Assembly (NCBI RefSeq): GCF_014898055.3 | Contig: NW_023604861.1 | Coordinates: 78,380,292 to 78,444,291 of the forward strand | DNA from: Talpa occidentalis | Taxonomy: Eukaryota > Chordata > Mammalia > Eulipotyphla > Talpidae | Direction of reading: 5' to 3' | Length of the DNA: 64,000 nt | Shown here: positions 36,818 to 46,302 of the stretch, piece after piece | How the letters are laid out: every line of letters starts with the position of its first letter | Numbering within the stretch: position 1 is the stretch's first letter | Notes under the pieces: model-generated | What the model was told of the DNA's origin: nothing | Databases searched by the model: none | What the model saw: the letters and a program-made list of their open reading frames with translations, nothing else | Translations under genes and position numbers: made by a program

Positions 36818-37460
36818 TTTTTTTTCACATTTTATTTAAATTTTATTTTTTATATTCCGCATACAATTACAACCCCCTTATTTTGACCCCAAGCCCTCCT
36901 TTCCCTGCCCCCCCACCACCCATAGTGTGTCTCTGGTTCATAGTTGTTTGTTGATTTGGATATTTTCTTTCTTATAGTTATTCTTTTTCCTGGTCCCTTA
37001 TTTAAGTTTTCTAGATTCCTGCTATGAGTGAGACCATCCGGTATTTTTCTTTTTCTTTCTGGCTTATTTTACTGAGTGTGATCCCTTCTAGCTCCATCCA
37101 TGTTGCTGCAAATTGCATGTGTTTATCTTTTTTGAAATATTCCATGGTGTATATGGACCACATCTTCTTGATCCAGTCATCTATTTTTGGGCACTTGGGT
37201 TGTTTCCAAAGCTTAGCTATTGTAAATAGTGCTGCTATAAACATAGGGGTGCAGGTGCTCAAAAATGGGCAGAAGAGCTAAAAAGAAACTTTTCTGAAGA
37301 GGAAATGCAAATGGCCAACAGGCATATGAAAAAATGTTCAACATCACTTGTAATCAGGGAAATGCAAATCAAAACTACCATGAGATACCATCTTACACCA
37401 GTGAGAATGCACATTAAAAAAACTAGCAACAACAAATGTTGGCGAGGTTGTGGAGAAAAA
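36818..37460 (-). mobile_element. Young L1 insertion with inverted 5' part
   Basis: Minus-strand L1 3' end (36818-37258): ORF2 C-terminus, 3'-UTR and poly-A, seen here as the T-run after 36816. It is joined to ORF2 sequence in the opposite sense (37259-37460, 'caaaaatgggcagaagagct' to 'ttggcgaggttgtggagaaa'). A 15-bp target duplication 'gaggcacatattctt' at 36803-36817 and 37461-37475 bounds the whole. This is the classic product of twin priming during L1 integration. The 83-codon minus frame (37011-37262) is the intact end of ORF2, showing that the insertion is fairly recent. Confidence 0.9.
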
Positions 37461-37475
37461 GAGGCACATATTCTT

Positions 37476-38454
37476 ATAGGCAGAAAGAAATCCACCTGGG
37501 CATGTGTTTTTGAACACCTGTAACTATTCTGAAGTGCCTTGTATGTCACTATATCCATATGTTTAGTTGCTGAAAGATTTGTGTTTTTCACCTGAGGAAC
37601 CTGGTACAGAATCATTGATGTGCTAGAATGCCTCCTACTGGATCACGGAAGCCTATTTGTAGAGTTCTAGAAATTTTGCAAACTGATTGTTAACACAGAG
37701 AGTAGTAATAAAATATTATTGAGATATATATATATAAACAAAGTAATAAATATTACAAGCTCCTCCTTTTCTAATGAATTTACAGCATTTTACTGATCTG
37801 TGTCCTTAAGGGTACTTGGAACTATTGTGCGATATGGGGAAAGCATTATATAATGTCTACATCTCTTCTCAACTTGTATATGGTAAATTGCGGTCAGGTA
37901 TACAGGGACCAAGGATACTTCCCATCTCCTTAATCCCCAGGCTTTTGAGATATTAAAAGATAAAAGGTCAAAGTAGGTTAAAAAAATCATGGTGCTTTTA
38001 AAATATTGATGTGGGAGAAATGTTCATTTAAAATGCATTATGTAATGCAGAGCTGTGATTCTGCTATTCCCAAGTTAATTTTAAATTTTAGAAAAAATTA
38101 TTAATTCGTAGTACACTAAAAATGTGTCCTCCTGGACTTTAATGAAAGAAATAGGTTACATTTTCCACTTTCCATGGTCTTGGCTTCTGTCTGTAGCCAC
38201 ATCCCTTTATTTGGAGATAAAAGGAAAAGTCTAACTTGGAGACTATTTGTGAATTCAATGTAGTGTTACTTGATTATTCCAGTCACTACCATGATAGAAG
38301 CCTTATTTTGTAATATCCGCTACTGCATCTTTAAAATGACTATAATAATAACTATAAATAATACTCACTATGTAAAGCTGTAATGAGAGAATTCAATAAG
38401 ACCACATATAGAAATCATGACTGGAAAAACTGCCCACCGATAGTAGCTAATAGG
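37476..38454. other. Non-coding stretch, no gene seen
   Basis: AT-rich sequence with a short (TA)n stretch near 37724-37736. No repeat family or exon is recognised. Confidence 0.4.
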
Positions 38455-38690
38455 AATTACCATCATCATCGCCTTATTTGAATACTTACTGTGTGTCAGC
38501 ATCTTGATATACATTATCTCATTTAAACCTTGAACAACCCCCTGAGATAGGAAAAGTATTAGCCCCATTTAACAGATGTGGAAATATAGAGCTTTTCATC
38601 ACTTGCCTAAAATCATATGGCAAATATGTGCCATATGGAAACTAGAATTTGAACCCAGGTCTGATTTCAGAATCCAACTGATGTATCTCA
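38455..38690 (-). repeat. MIR SINE, reverse orientation
   Basis: The text 'gaatacttactgtgtgtcag', 'acattatctcatttaaacct', 'ccccatttaacagatgtgga' and 'gaatttgaacccaggtctga' follows MIR in reverse. Confidence 0.75.
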
Positions 38691-40182
38691 GCACTTTCTA
38701 CTTATTCCTTTAGTATCCTTCACGTGGCAGATAGTATGTGTTTTGGAGACATTGTTTATGTACATTTTTCTAAGATGGTTTGCCTCCTTCTTAGCACAGG
38801 TCTCCCAAAAATTTCTAGTGAGGGGGTTCAATGAGAATAACTACCTACTCAGAGGTAAATTCAGTACCCAATAGAAGTTTTAAAGTGTTCTGCATAAGTG
38901 TATTAAATACAAATTTTATATGTTCTATATAATGGGTGTTTTTATTTTTTTCTGGGGGTAGTTATCCTTTTGCTAGGCTAGTAAGGGAATTTTTGTTTTA
39001 GTGGCTTATGTATCTGTGTTTATGAACGTTCCCCTATGAGGCTCTATAATCTAGCACATGGAAACTGTTGCTCTCTAATAGGATTTACCTTTACAAATAT
39101 CTGAAAACTCTTCCAGGAGAAGATTAAATTGTGTAGCTCAATATTTAATCTGTTACTTCCTTTCTAAAGACACCCCATGGACTTTGTCATGCATTTGGCT
39201 GATTCGAGGGGTATTGATCAGTCATAAACCAAAAAATGCAGGAGAATGGCTAGCACAGCCTCTTCCATCCCCACCTTATAATTAAATTTTGATTTGAGCT
39301 GCTTTTGATTAATCTTCTTATTTGTGAGCTTGAATTCCAGAGGACTGCTAAGTTTCTAAAGTTGCTGGGCATTGGTCTCTGGTGGATGGCTCAGCTAAAG
39401 AACAGTATGATTGCATTTTTATGGTTTTCAGATATTTAATAGCTTCTTCCTGTCATTTTCTGAATGACTGAATACGGTTCATCCCTCTGGGAGAAGCACA
39501 CATCTGAGAGCTGGGAAGATGACTGAGTTCTGTATACTTGACTGATTGCCGTAGTCTTAATTGTTCTCTTAATTAGCTGCAGTAGCAACTGCATCTGGGG
39601 AGAGATCACCGTATTGGTAAACAGCTCCACCTTGGAGCACACGGTAATTCCTTTTGGAGTCCTGACAGTGAGCAGCTCACTGGCTGGTCTCTCCTTAGAT
39701 TCTGGGACCTGCCAAATTGGCAGCCCCCAAGGCCCAACCCCCCTCATGCGATCTGTCACTGGGGCCCCTGAGAAGCAGGCTTCCAACTGTTTGTCCTTAA
39801 ACAAATTAAGTTTTCATATGCAAAAAGATGCCTTTGTTGGACTGAATGGACGAACTGGAAAACAAAAGGAAGGGGATAGACTGCAGAGAGCAGGCGCCCA
39901 GTGAGGAAGGCTGGCTGGGGGAGGAGCCCAGACACAGGGCTGCCTTCTGGAGGGGCAGCTCCTTCTAAGTGATTGGTGTTTTTTTCAGGAAGAAGTCATG
40001 AATGTGACTAGCTCAGCTTGTCTCTGAGGTGTTGCTTGGTCCCCAAGACTTGGCCTCACCTTATTTTTATTATCTGCGAGGGATTTCTTCTTCTCCTTTG
40101 TACGTGTACTCCCCTAGCCACCAACCAAGAGGGAGGGTTCATCGAATGAGGGGTCTGGAGCATGAGGAGTGAAAAATTCTAG
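38691..40182. other. Non-coding stretch, partly conserved-looking
   Basis: 39240-39620 is free of recognisable repeats and contains 'ttttgattaatcttcttatt' and 'tctcttaattagctgcagta', reminiscent of regulatory DNA; conservation cannot be judged here. The overlapping frames of 122 (minus) and 96 codons (plus) at 39436-39904 show no motif and are treated as chance. Confidence 0.35.
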
Positions 40183-40187
40183 GTGAC

Positions 40188-40643
40188 TGTAGGACAGGAA
40201 CAGGCACTGAGCAGGTTTTCTATGATCCCATGCAGACGGGGTAAAGGAGGAGAGAGTCCTGGAGACCTCGGCGGATTTTCAGGCTTTTATTGGGATTACC
40301 AGGTACACGGCAGGCAGGGGCTCTGGGGTGCTGGGAGGCTGGCAGGTCTCCTAGCCCCCAGCAAGTCTTCACTCTGGGCTTTCCGGCCTTCTCTCACATT
40401 CTCTCTGCTCTTCTCATGGCTCTGCTGCTCTCTCGGCTTCTCTGCTTCTTTCTCGGTTTCTGCTGGCGTCCCCGTGACACCGCCCTTAAAAGCCCAGTCT
40501 TAGCCCAGGTGAATCCCATCTACCTATGCCCACACCCTATTCCAGGTGCCCGCCATCAGGCATGCATTTGGGACCACAGGGTTCTGACATCTATCCTGAT
40601 GGTGGGAGGGCAGAAAAGCCTAATACTTTCACCTTACCCTACA
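40188..40643 (-). mobile_element. Solo LTR with 5-bp target duplication
   Basis: A 456-bp unit has TG...CA ends and is flanked on both sides by 'gtgac' (40183-40187 and 40644-40648). On the minus strand it carries an AATAAA signal ('cccaataaaagcctg') downstream of a TTTTAAGG TATA-like motif, in the U3-R order of an LTR. The overlapping 106- and 132-codon plus frames are incidental. The second copy of the 15-kb segment repeats it at 61715-62170. Confidence 0.75.
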
Positions 40644-40734
40644 GTGACTCAGCTTGTTTCTTTTTCTTTTTTCTTTTTTTTTAAGTAACAGCACATTTCA
40701 TAACCGTCCTACTGAGGTATCACAGAGCTGGTAG

Positions 40735-40933
40735 TGTTATAGAGCAACCCCGATATTAAACGGGTTCCTGGCTGTGGGTCCTCACCCGTGCGCTTTAAAG
40801 GGACTTACGAATACTCTACTACAGACACACGCAAAAGGGTTAATAAAAGGTTTATTTACAAGAGAAAAAGAAATAAGGAAAATATACAACTCAGGGAGAA
40901 AATAGGGAAATAAAGTCTTTAATGCGTCCTACC
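40735..40933 (-). mobile_element. Older LTR-like element, part interrupted by the ERV
   Basis: This is the first part of a unit whose intact version is 62260-62730. It starts 'tgttatagagcaaccccgat' and contains the reverse of an AATAAA signal ('ggtttatttacaag'). The ERV LTR begins directly after 40933. Confidence 0.65.
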
Positions 40934-41395
40934 TGTTGTGCCCAAGATCAGCAGACTCGGCGAGCATAGCCTCCAAGAATCCAAAGACAGCTGATGCAAA
41001 CGCAAAAGGGAGTTTATTACGGGCTCGAGACCGGGCCCTCGACACGCACCGATGCAACGGCAGAGGTCGAGAGCCCCGAACAGAGGAAGCAGGGGTATCT
41101 TATTGGGTCGCGAGTGACGCGAACTTTGCAAGAAGCTGGCAATTACTCATTGGCTACTACAAAGGCATTTTGGCGCGCGCGGTTAGTTTCAAACTGATTG
41201 GACAGTTAGAGATGCTGTCCCATTTATGGATAGGACTGCCCTCATTGGTGGCTGGGGTGGTCTGCTTTTTCGTCACCAAGTGGAGTGAGGGTTGTGACTG
41301 CTGAAACTATCTCCGGAATGCGGCTGGACAAGGACTAACATAGCAAGGTGGAGGATATACAAAATGGCGAAACCTCGGCTAAGCTTGGTTCCACA
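40934..41395 (-). repeat. 3' LTR of the ERV
   Basis: The LTR is 462 bp with TG...CA ends on both strands ('tgttgtgcccaag' to 'cttggttccaca' on plus). In virus sense, U3 begins 'tgtggaaccaagc'. Three CCAAT boxes appear as 'attgg' on plus at 41149, 41197 and 41244, followed by a TATA-like 'aataagata' and a polyadenylation signal AATAAA (reverse at 41013-41018). The GC- and CpG-rich R region suggests little decay by deamination, consistent with youth. Confidence 0.93.
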
Positions 41396-41422
41396 TTCCC
41401 CCATTTTTTTTTTTTTTTTTTT
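41396..41422 (-). other. Polypurine tract of the ERV
   Basis: In virus sense a long A-run is followed by 'atgggggaa' directly before the 3' LTR. This is the primer site for plus-strand DNA synthesis. Its position on this side fixes the minus-strand orientation of the provirus. The A-run is unusually long (19). Confidence 0.88.
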
Positions 41423-42054
41423 CTGAAAAACGGCTAGTCAGCTAAGAAAACAATAGCTACCAAGCCTTTTATCCGTTAGTCAGTCTCAGAATTATGGTTA
41501 AGTTCAGCCACATAATGTGTTCACAGGTTTATAGGTACAGGAAAATTTAAAATTGCCATCCTTATACAAAACACTGACTTTTTCTGGGTCATCTCAGACC
41601 ATGACCTCTGAAAATCAGACTCTAAACCATCTATCTAGTCAGTAAGAGGTATTATCTTCAGTAACAAATGAGAATTACTCTGCTCAAACAAGGGATTTTT
41701 CTCCAGTTAGCCAGTCACAGAGTTATTCATTTGGTCACTAAACATCAGCTATTGAATAAAACAGGTTGCTGCCCACCAGTCTTAATACTAACCCCTTTTT
41801 ATTTCCTCCTTGCATAAATGAGTCTGCTGCTCCAATTAAAACACTCTCTGTTATCACTTGAAGGAAACCAAGGCCAACGTTAACACATTCCTTTAGTTGT
41901 TATCTCTGAAGCCTTCCTAAACTCTTCAGAGGTCCCCTCCTGCACTGTCCCTAAAACTGCCTAATTACCCTAACTTGCCCTATGTCTTATTCCTCCCCTT
42001 CTGCGAATGGAGCCCCTAACTGCAGTTAGGAAAAGGGGCGTCGTTTGATCAGTA
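41423..42054 (-). other. ERV interior, no recognisable gene
   Basis: AT-rich sequence lies between the polypurine tract and the env tail remnant, in the position of the 3' untranslated part of the provirus. No frame resembles a viral protein. Confidence 0.5.
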
Positions 42055-42234
42055 ACTGCTTCCTGCTGAAAGTGGGCGATGAGGGGAAACAGTCAGGGCT
42101 CCACTGCAGGGCGATGATCTAAGGGACCTCGAAAGGACAGTGGAGGCTTCATAGTTCGATGGTCTCCAGGCGAGAAATGACCTCGATGAAGGCATTGAGG
42201 ATGTAAGGCCCAAGCAAGAGAAAAACAAAAACAA
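42055..42234 (-). pseudogene. env transmembrane-subunit tail remnant
   Basis: On the minus strand one frame gives a short hydrophobic stretch, then 'LGPYILNAFIEVISRLE', in the style of the junction between membrane span and cytoplasmic tail of gammaretrovirus-like Env, followed within a few codons by a stop (near 42147). The surface subunit, fusion peptide and most of the ectodomain are absent, so no Env could be made. The identification rests on a short motif plus its correct place just upstream of the 3' LTR. Confidence 0.5.
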
Positions 42235-42769
42235 AAGATTTCAGTTTAAGAGTAAGGAGGTCACAAATTTTTTTTTTTTTTTTAACTTTAGCCATTAACA
42301 GGTCTAGGGCTTTAGGGTTTTATACATACTTAATGTTACTGCAGTTATTAAAATGAGGCCCTCTAAATGTTAGTGCATAAAATGTTAAGTTTAAACAGAA
42401 TAAGGTAATTCTCCAAGATGAAGACTCAGGACATCAAAACTTTGATTATTATTGCACCTATTTTTACAGAAAAATGGAAATTTTACATGATAATTTTTTT
42501 TTTAAATGTGAACAGACAAGTTGCAAAATCACAGACTCACCGGTACCAATTAAAATCTGCAATGAACAGTTCCTTTGAATTGATGCTCAACATCAATGCA
42601 CAATGAGACCTGGCCAACCATGATCATGCAACAAAAATTTTTACAATTATATTTTTATGTTTTATAAACGGTCTTAAAGAAATACTTTCATAAACATGTC
42701 TGGTGCAACTTTGTCAATGACAAAGAAACACAATGTTATTTTTTTATTTTATTTAACCACTGAGAATGT
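42235..42769 (-). other. ERV interior, AT-rich, site of missing pol
   Basis: Between the protease and env remnants, where reverse transcriptase, RNase H, integrase and the Env surface subunit should occupy several kilobases, there are only about 535 bp of AT-rich sequence including an A-run (virus sense, 42268-42283). No pol motif is visible. This is a large internal deletion. Confidence 0.55.
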
Positions 42770-42990
42770 ACAAACAAGTAGCCTCGTAGTGAGCAAGGTA
42801 GCAGTGCTGTAAAGTGTCTTGGCTCAGTCTGGCCATCTTTACTAGTGAGGGAGACAATCGACCAGTAGGTCAATCCAAAGAATTGGAGTAAGGCAGAGCA
42901 AGTGGCCCCTTATTTACCAAAAAGATGATCTTTTTGTCTGCCACTTTTAGGGTCACCCGAGGCTTATTCATATAAACAGTAAACAGGGGA
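42770..42990 (-). pseudogene. Retroviral protease remnant
   Basis: A minus-strand frame contains 'GATCSAL' in the place of the segment that follows the catalytic Asp-Thr-Gly of retroviral aspartic proteases, with further protease-like spacing downstream ('SKDGQTEPRHFT'). The catalytic residues are lost: a stop codon sits immediately before the Gly, and another interrupts the upstream strand. It lies directly after the gag nucleocapsid remnant, the normal gag-pro order. It cannot encode an active enzyme. Confidence 0.55.
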
Positions 42991-43079
42991 GCTTGTCTCA
43001 CCTCTGGGCTTCTTCAGAGGTCTTCTCCTGCACTGGATTCTTCATCAGAGGCAGTGACCGTCAGCCTGTCCTCCCATCC

Positions 43080-43240
43080 TGGCCCGTGGTTTGGGCTGGC
43101 CCCCTCCCTCTCTGGAGAGTGGGACAGTCCCCCTTTTCAGAGCCTTGTATGATGGCACTGAAGGCATGGCCCTGGGGACAGTTTTTTGCAGCTGAGGTAT
43201 CCTGGTTGCTGGCAGTGGATGCAAGCTGGCAGCCCATTGA
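43080..43240 (-). pseudogene. gag nucleocapsid remnant (zinc-knuckle region)
   Basis: On the minus strand, pieces in two frames resemble CCHC zinc-knuckle nucleocapsid of class I ERVs: 'CIHCQQPGYLSC' in one frame, with a Tyr at the usual His position, and 'KNCPQG' plus 'KGDCPTLQ' in another. The frames are offset by a shift and stops, so it is not translatable as one protein. It precedes the protease remnant, as expected. Confidence 0.55.
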
Positions 43241-43350
43241 GAGGTTGAGGTCCCGAATGCCCTAGGGCGCATGGGGCCTTGGGTGAGTCTGAGGTGGCAG
43301 AATACTGTGATGGCAACTGCCATCTACTGGGCCCTTTTTTTTGCCTCTCT

Positions 43351-43353
<3 letters not shown>

Positions 43354-43389
<36 letters not shown>
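43354..43389 (-). repeat. 36-base homopolymer run in the ERV
   Basis: An uninterrupted T-run on plus (A-run in virus sense) sits between the capsid and nucleocapsid remnants. It is one of eight runs of about 15 or more in the element (also 41404-41422, 42268-42283, 44994-45008, 45513-45527, 45600-45615, 45700-45734, 46014-46030). Confidence 0.9.
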
Positions 43390-43390
<1 letters not shown>

Positions 43391-43391
<1 letters not shown>

Positions 43392-43500
43392 TAAGTTCCC
43401 TCCATATTACTGTAGGCCTTGAAGGCTATGTCTAATAAAAGTGTTAAAAGGATTTTAGGCCCTTGATTTAGTCTCCGGAGCCTGCACCTGATGTCAGAAC
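43391..43500 (-). pseudogene. gag capsid C-terminal remnant
   Basis: A minus-strand frame reads 'DIRCRLRRLNQGPK', a short hydrophobic segment with 'DIAFKAYSNME', then a stop at about 43388-43390. This resembles the end of the capsid domain in gammaretrovirus-like Gag, and it is followed by the nucleocapsid remnant in the correct order. The rest of capsid and matrix are not recognisable upstream. Confidence 0.5.
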
Positions 43501-45697
43501 AAGGATGGCTAAAAGATATATATTTTAATTACACATTTTATACGTTTTATACAATCTCTATAAATAGAGACTAGAGACCACTTGGATATTAAGTGACACC
43601 AAAACATGAATAATATTCTCCCAATTTTGAATAATTAAACATTATTTTTTTTTATATAGTGTCTACATATAATACTGGAGAGAAAAATACAGGAAACACA
43701 AAAGTTATCATGCTGCCTCTCTTGTGAAGAAGCTAACTAGTTTTTTACCATTTTTGTCATTAACTATAAAACAGGTGTTTGATATAAATTATTTTACTTT
43801 ACCTTGTTTACCTGTCCTGTGTCTAAAATGCTATTATTTTTTACATACACACTTTTGCATATAACACCTTTTTGCCAGGGGCACATGGGATAAAATAGTT
43901 GGTTTTTTTTAACCAAGCAATGAATAGGCAATTGCCAAAATCCAGCAATGCATTACCAAAAAGGCAAAGGATTTCATAAAATACAAAACTGAAATTTTTA
44001 GATTTACTTAAGAAGCTAAAATTTTTATACTAATTTTTAACCAGAGTCCAGACTATTAAAAACAATTATAACATTATACAGTTTATAGAGTCAAGGCCAA
44101 AATACAGAGATATAGGACTCCTGGGAAAAGAAGTTAAAACACGCACAACAGTATAAGGTACTACCTTCACTTTACTTGTATTTAGAATTATTACATTCTA
44201 GTTTTTAATCTCTGCATGTAAGACACCATAATAGCTGTTTATTATTTCTTTAGAATGCACAACTTAGACACATTTTTAATTAAAAAAATTTTTTTTTTAG
44301 TTGAGATGACATTAAACTTTAGTCTCCTTATAATAAGGAACAAAATGTAAACCTGAAAGTTCAGTAAATGGTTAGCAAATTTTTATTATTAAACTTAGCA
44401 AAACCTTAGTTTTAGTTTTTAGTTTTTCCTTAGAACTGGAATTTTAAGTCAACTTCACAGTTGCCACTGTAACAATTTTATATACCAAGTCTTTTTCCTT
44501 AGGCAAGCACTAGATATGTTACAGGGCAGGGGAGGGGGCAGCCCAGACCCCCAAACCTGCCTGTTCTATATAGGTTCTGCCATCAGCTGCATCAACACAA
44601 AACATACAAGACTTTAATGGGAAGGAACTTTAATACAATTAGGAGACAATACAGGAAAGGCAAATAATTTAGTTTCTAAATTAAGCACCCAAAGTGGGGT
44701 AAACTCTGTCCCCTCGTGGGTAAAACTCCGTCCAAATGGGATTGGCCCAAGCCAGGACCAAAGCCTGCCACAAGTTTAAGGCCTCTTCCAGTGAGGACCC
44801 ACAGGAAAGGGTTAGAAACAACCAGACAAGCTCGGAAGGAAAAGAGCAAAATTAAAATCAATATAAAAGTTGCCATTGTCTCCTCCCCACGGGTCTCACC
44901 CACATCTGTGTTACCTAGTCCACAACCAAAAGGCAAGCGCAGTTTTTTCATGTGTCTCTAGGCTCCATGGGCCTCCTCCAGGTCTCCTTTGGATTTTTTT
45001 TTTTTTTTAATTCTGCTTTTTCCTCCCTTTCTTTGGGTGGGCAGGGAACCTGGAATTTCCCCCTTTCCTGGGGACCACCCTGTTACAGATAGATTGACAA
45101 AAGCAAGAAAGAAAAGGAAAAAAAATAGAACGCTAATACTATATACATTTTTTCAGTAGTAACTTGTCCATATGGCTTTAGATGTTACCTTGAATTTTGC
45201 AAAGAAGTCTAGTCCTTTACTGGGAGAATATATTGTTTTTTTCCAAGGGGAAAAAGACAAGTAGATCAGTCTTCCTGGAAACAAGATCTTATCAAGAGAA
45301 GTTTAGATAAAAGCCTAGAAGTAAGTTTGTTTGTTAGCATAGGCCAGGTTAATTATTATTTTTTTCGTACAGCACAAGTAAACATATTTAAACAAAGCAA
45401 AGCACCAATTTTTTTTTAACACTTAAACCTTAAGGCATGTATGCTTTAAACCATTAAATTTTGAATTAGCTTTTGTTTACTACAATTTTAGATCGCAATT
45501 TCAAATTTAGGATTTTTTTTTTTTTTTATAGGCGCCATTTACAATTAATTTCCGGAGGCAAAAATCAAGAACAAAGAGATCTCTTAATTTTTATTTGAAT
45601 TTTTTTTTTTTTTTTGCCACATGCACTAATTTTAAGAAACAGTTATTTTTTACCAATATTTGCAAAAACACTGAGAAACTACAATTTAGTAAACTTC

Positions 45698-45737
<40 letters not shown>

Positions 45738-46029
45738 GTGGACAAAGGGACAGACTAATTTTCCCACAGCTGGAAGGCAGCAGAGATATACCAGTGATCT
45801 CAACACTGGAGAAAATGTCCAGGCAGCTGCTTGTTGAGATCAGAGGCAGCGTTTCTTACCAGCCAGCTGTGGTGACTTTTTTAGTCCCCAGTATTTTACT
45901 TTTTGCCTTGACTGTGTCCAAAGACAGTGGAGTAGGCATTGCCTGACCCATGGTTACGAACACACAAACGCAACAAAGACAACAAACACCAGGAACAAAA
46001 CAAAATTAGTTTGTTTTTTTTTTTTTTTT
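43501..46029 (-). other. ERV interior, AT-rich, without recognisable gag
   Basis: Matrix and most of capsid should be here, but the sequence is AT-rich with long A-runs (virus sense) and short frames. A 91-codon frame (44676-44951) includes a hydrophobic N-terminal stretch 'MATFILILILLFSF' and could be a leader peptide relic, but I cannot assign it. About 45736-45900 is GC-richer and unassigned. Confidence 0.4.
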
Positions 46030-46246
46030 TGAACTTTCCCCAAAAGGGGGACTGCCCCAGTGCTGCCCACCAAGGGGTACGGATAACCATTAGAGGTCCC
46101 TGGGGTAGAGACAAACACCAAAGTTTTAAGAAAACAAACACACTAAACGAACCCAAAAACAAATTTTTCAAACTGGGCCCCATACAAATCTACCCCAGTG
46201 CTGCCCCACAGGGGATAGCCATTCAGGTGGTCGGGGACGTCTCCCC
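46030..46246 (-). repeat. Imperfect duplication in the ERV leader
   Basis: Two related units of about 80 bp, 140 bp apart, share 'cccagtgctgcc', a caaggggta/acaggggata step, an accatt/gccatt step and a ggtccctgggg/ggtcggggacg end. The second unit lies closer to the primer binding site. Confidence 0.5.
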
Positions 46247-46302
46247 TGGTCCACGCCAAGACCCTACCAGCGCATCCACTTAAGCGTCTGGCTACCAAAA
46301 TT

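Larger units (their letters stand above)
25579..40933 (+). repeat. 15.4-kb near-identical segment, copy 1 (allele carrying the ERV)
   Basis: The segment matches 47108-62458 in order and orientation. The offset between copies steps by 1-2 bases at about 17 places (for example near 26293, 27180, 27238, 27350, 27520, 28783, 31240, 31672, 31750, 32230, 33484, 34950, 35338, 37709, 39926 and 40660), almost all in short runs. I saw no unambiguous substitution, and paired reading frames at 29424/50947, 32296/53820, 37259/58784 and 39436/60962 give identical translations. Copy 1 ends exactly at the ERV LTR. It most likely represents the same locus as copy 2. Confidence 0.95.

Noticed and set aside
40183..40688. 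Overlapping 106- and 132-codon ORFs that recur in the second copy
   Set aside because: They coincide with a solo LTR (TG...CA, gtgac duplications). Recurrence comes from the repeated 15-kb segment, not from selection.
44676..44951. 91-codon ERV frame with a hydrophobic start, possibly an Env signal peptide
   Set aside because: It lies upstream of the gag remnants in virus sense, the wrong place for env, and no further similarity is visible. Left unassigned.
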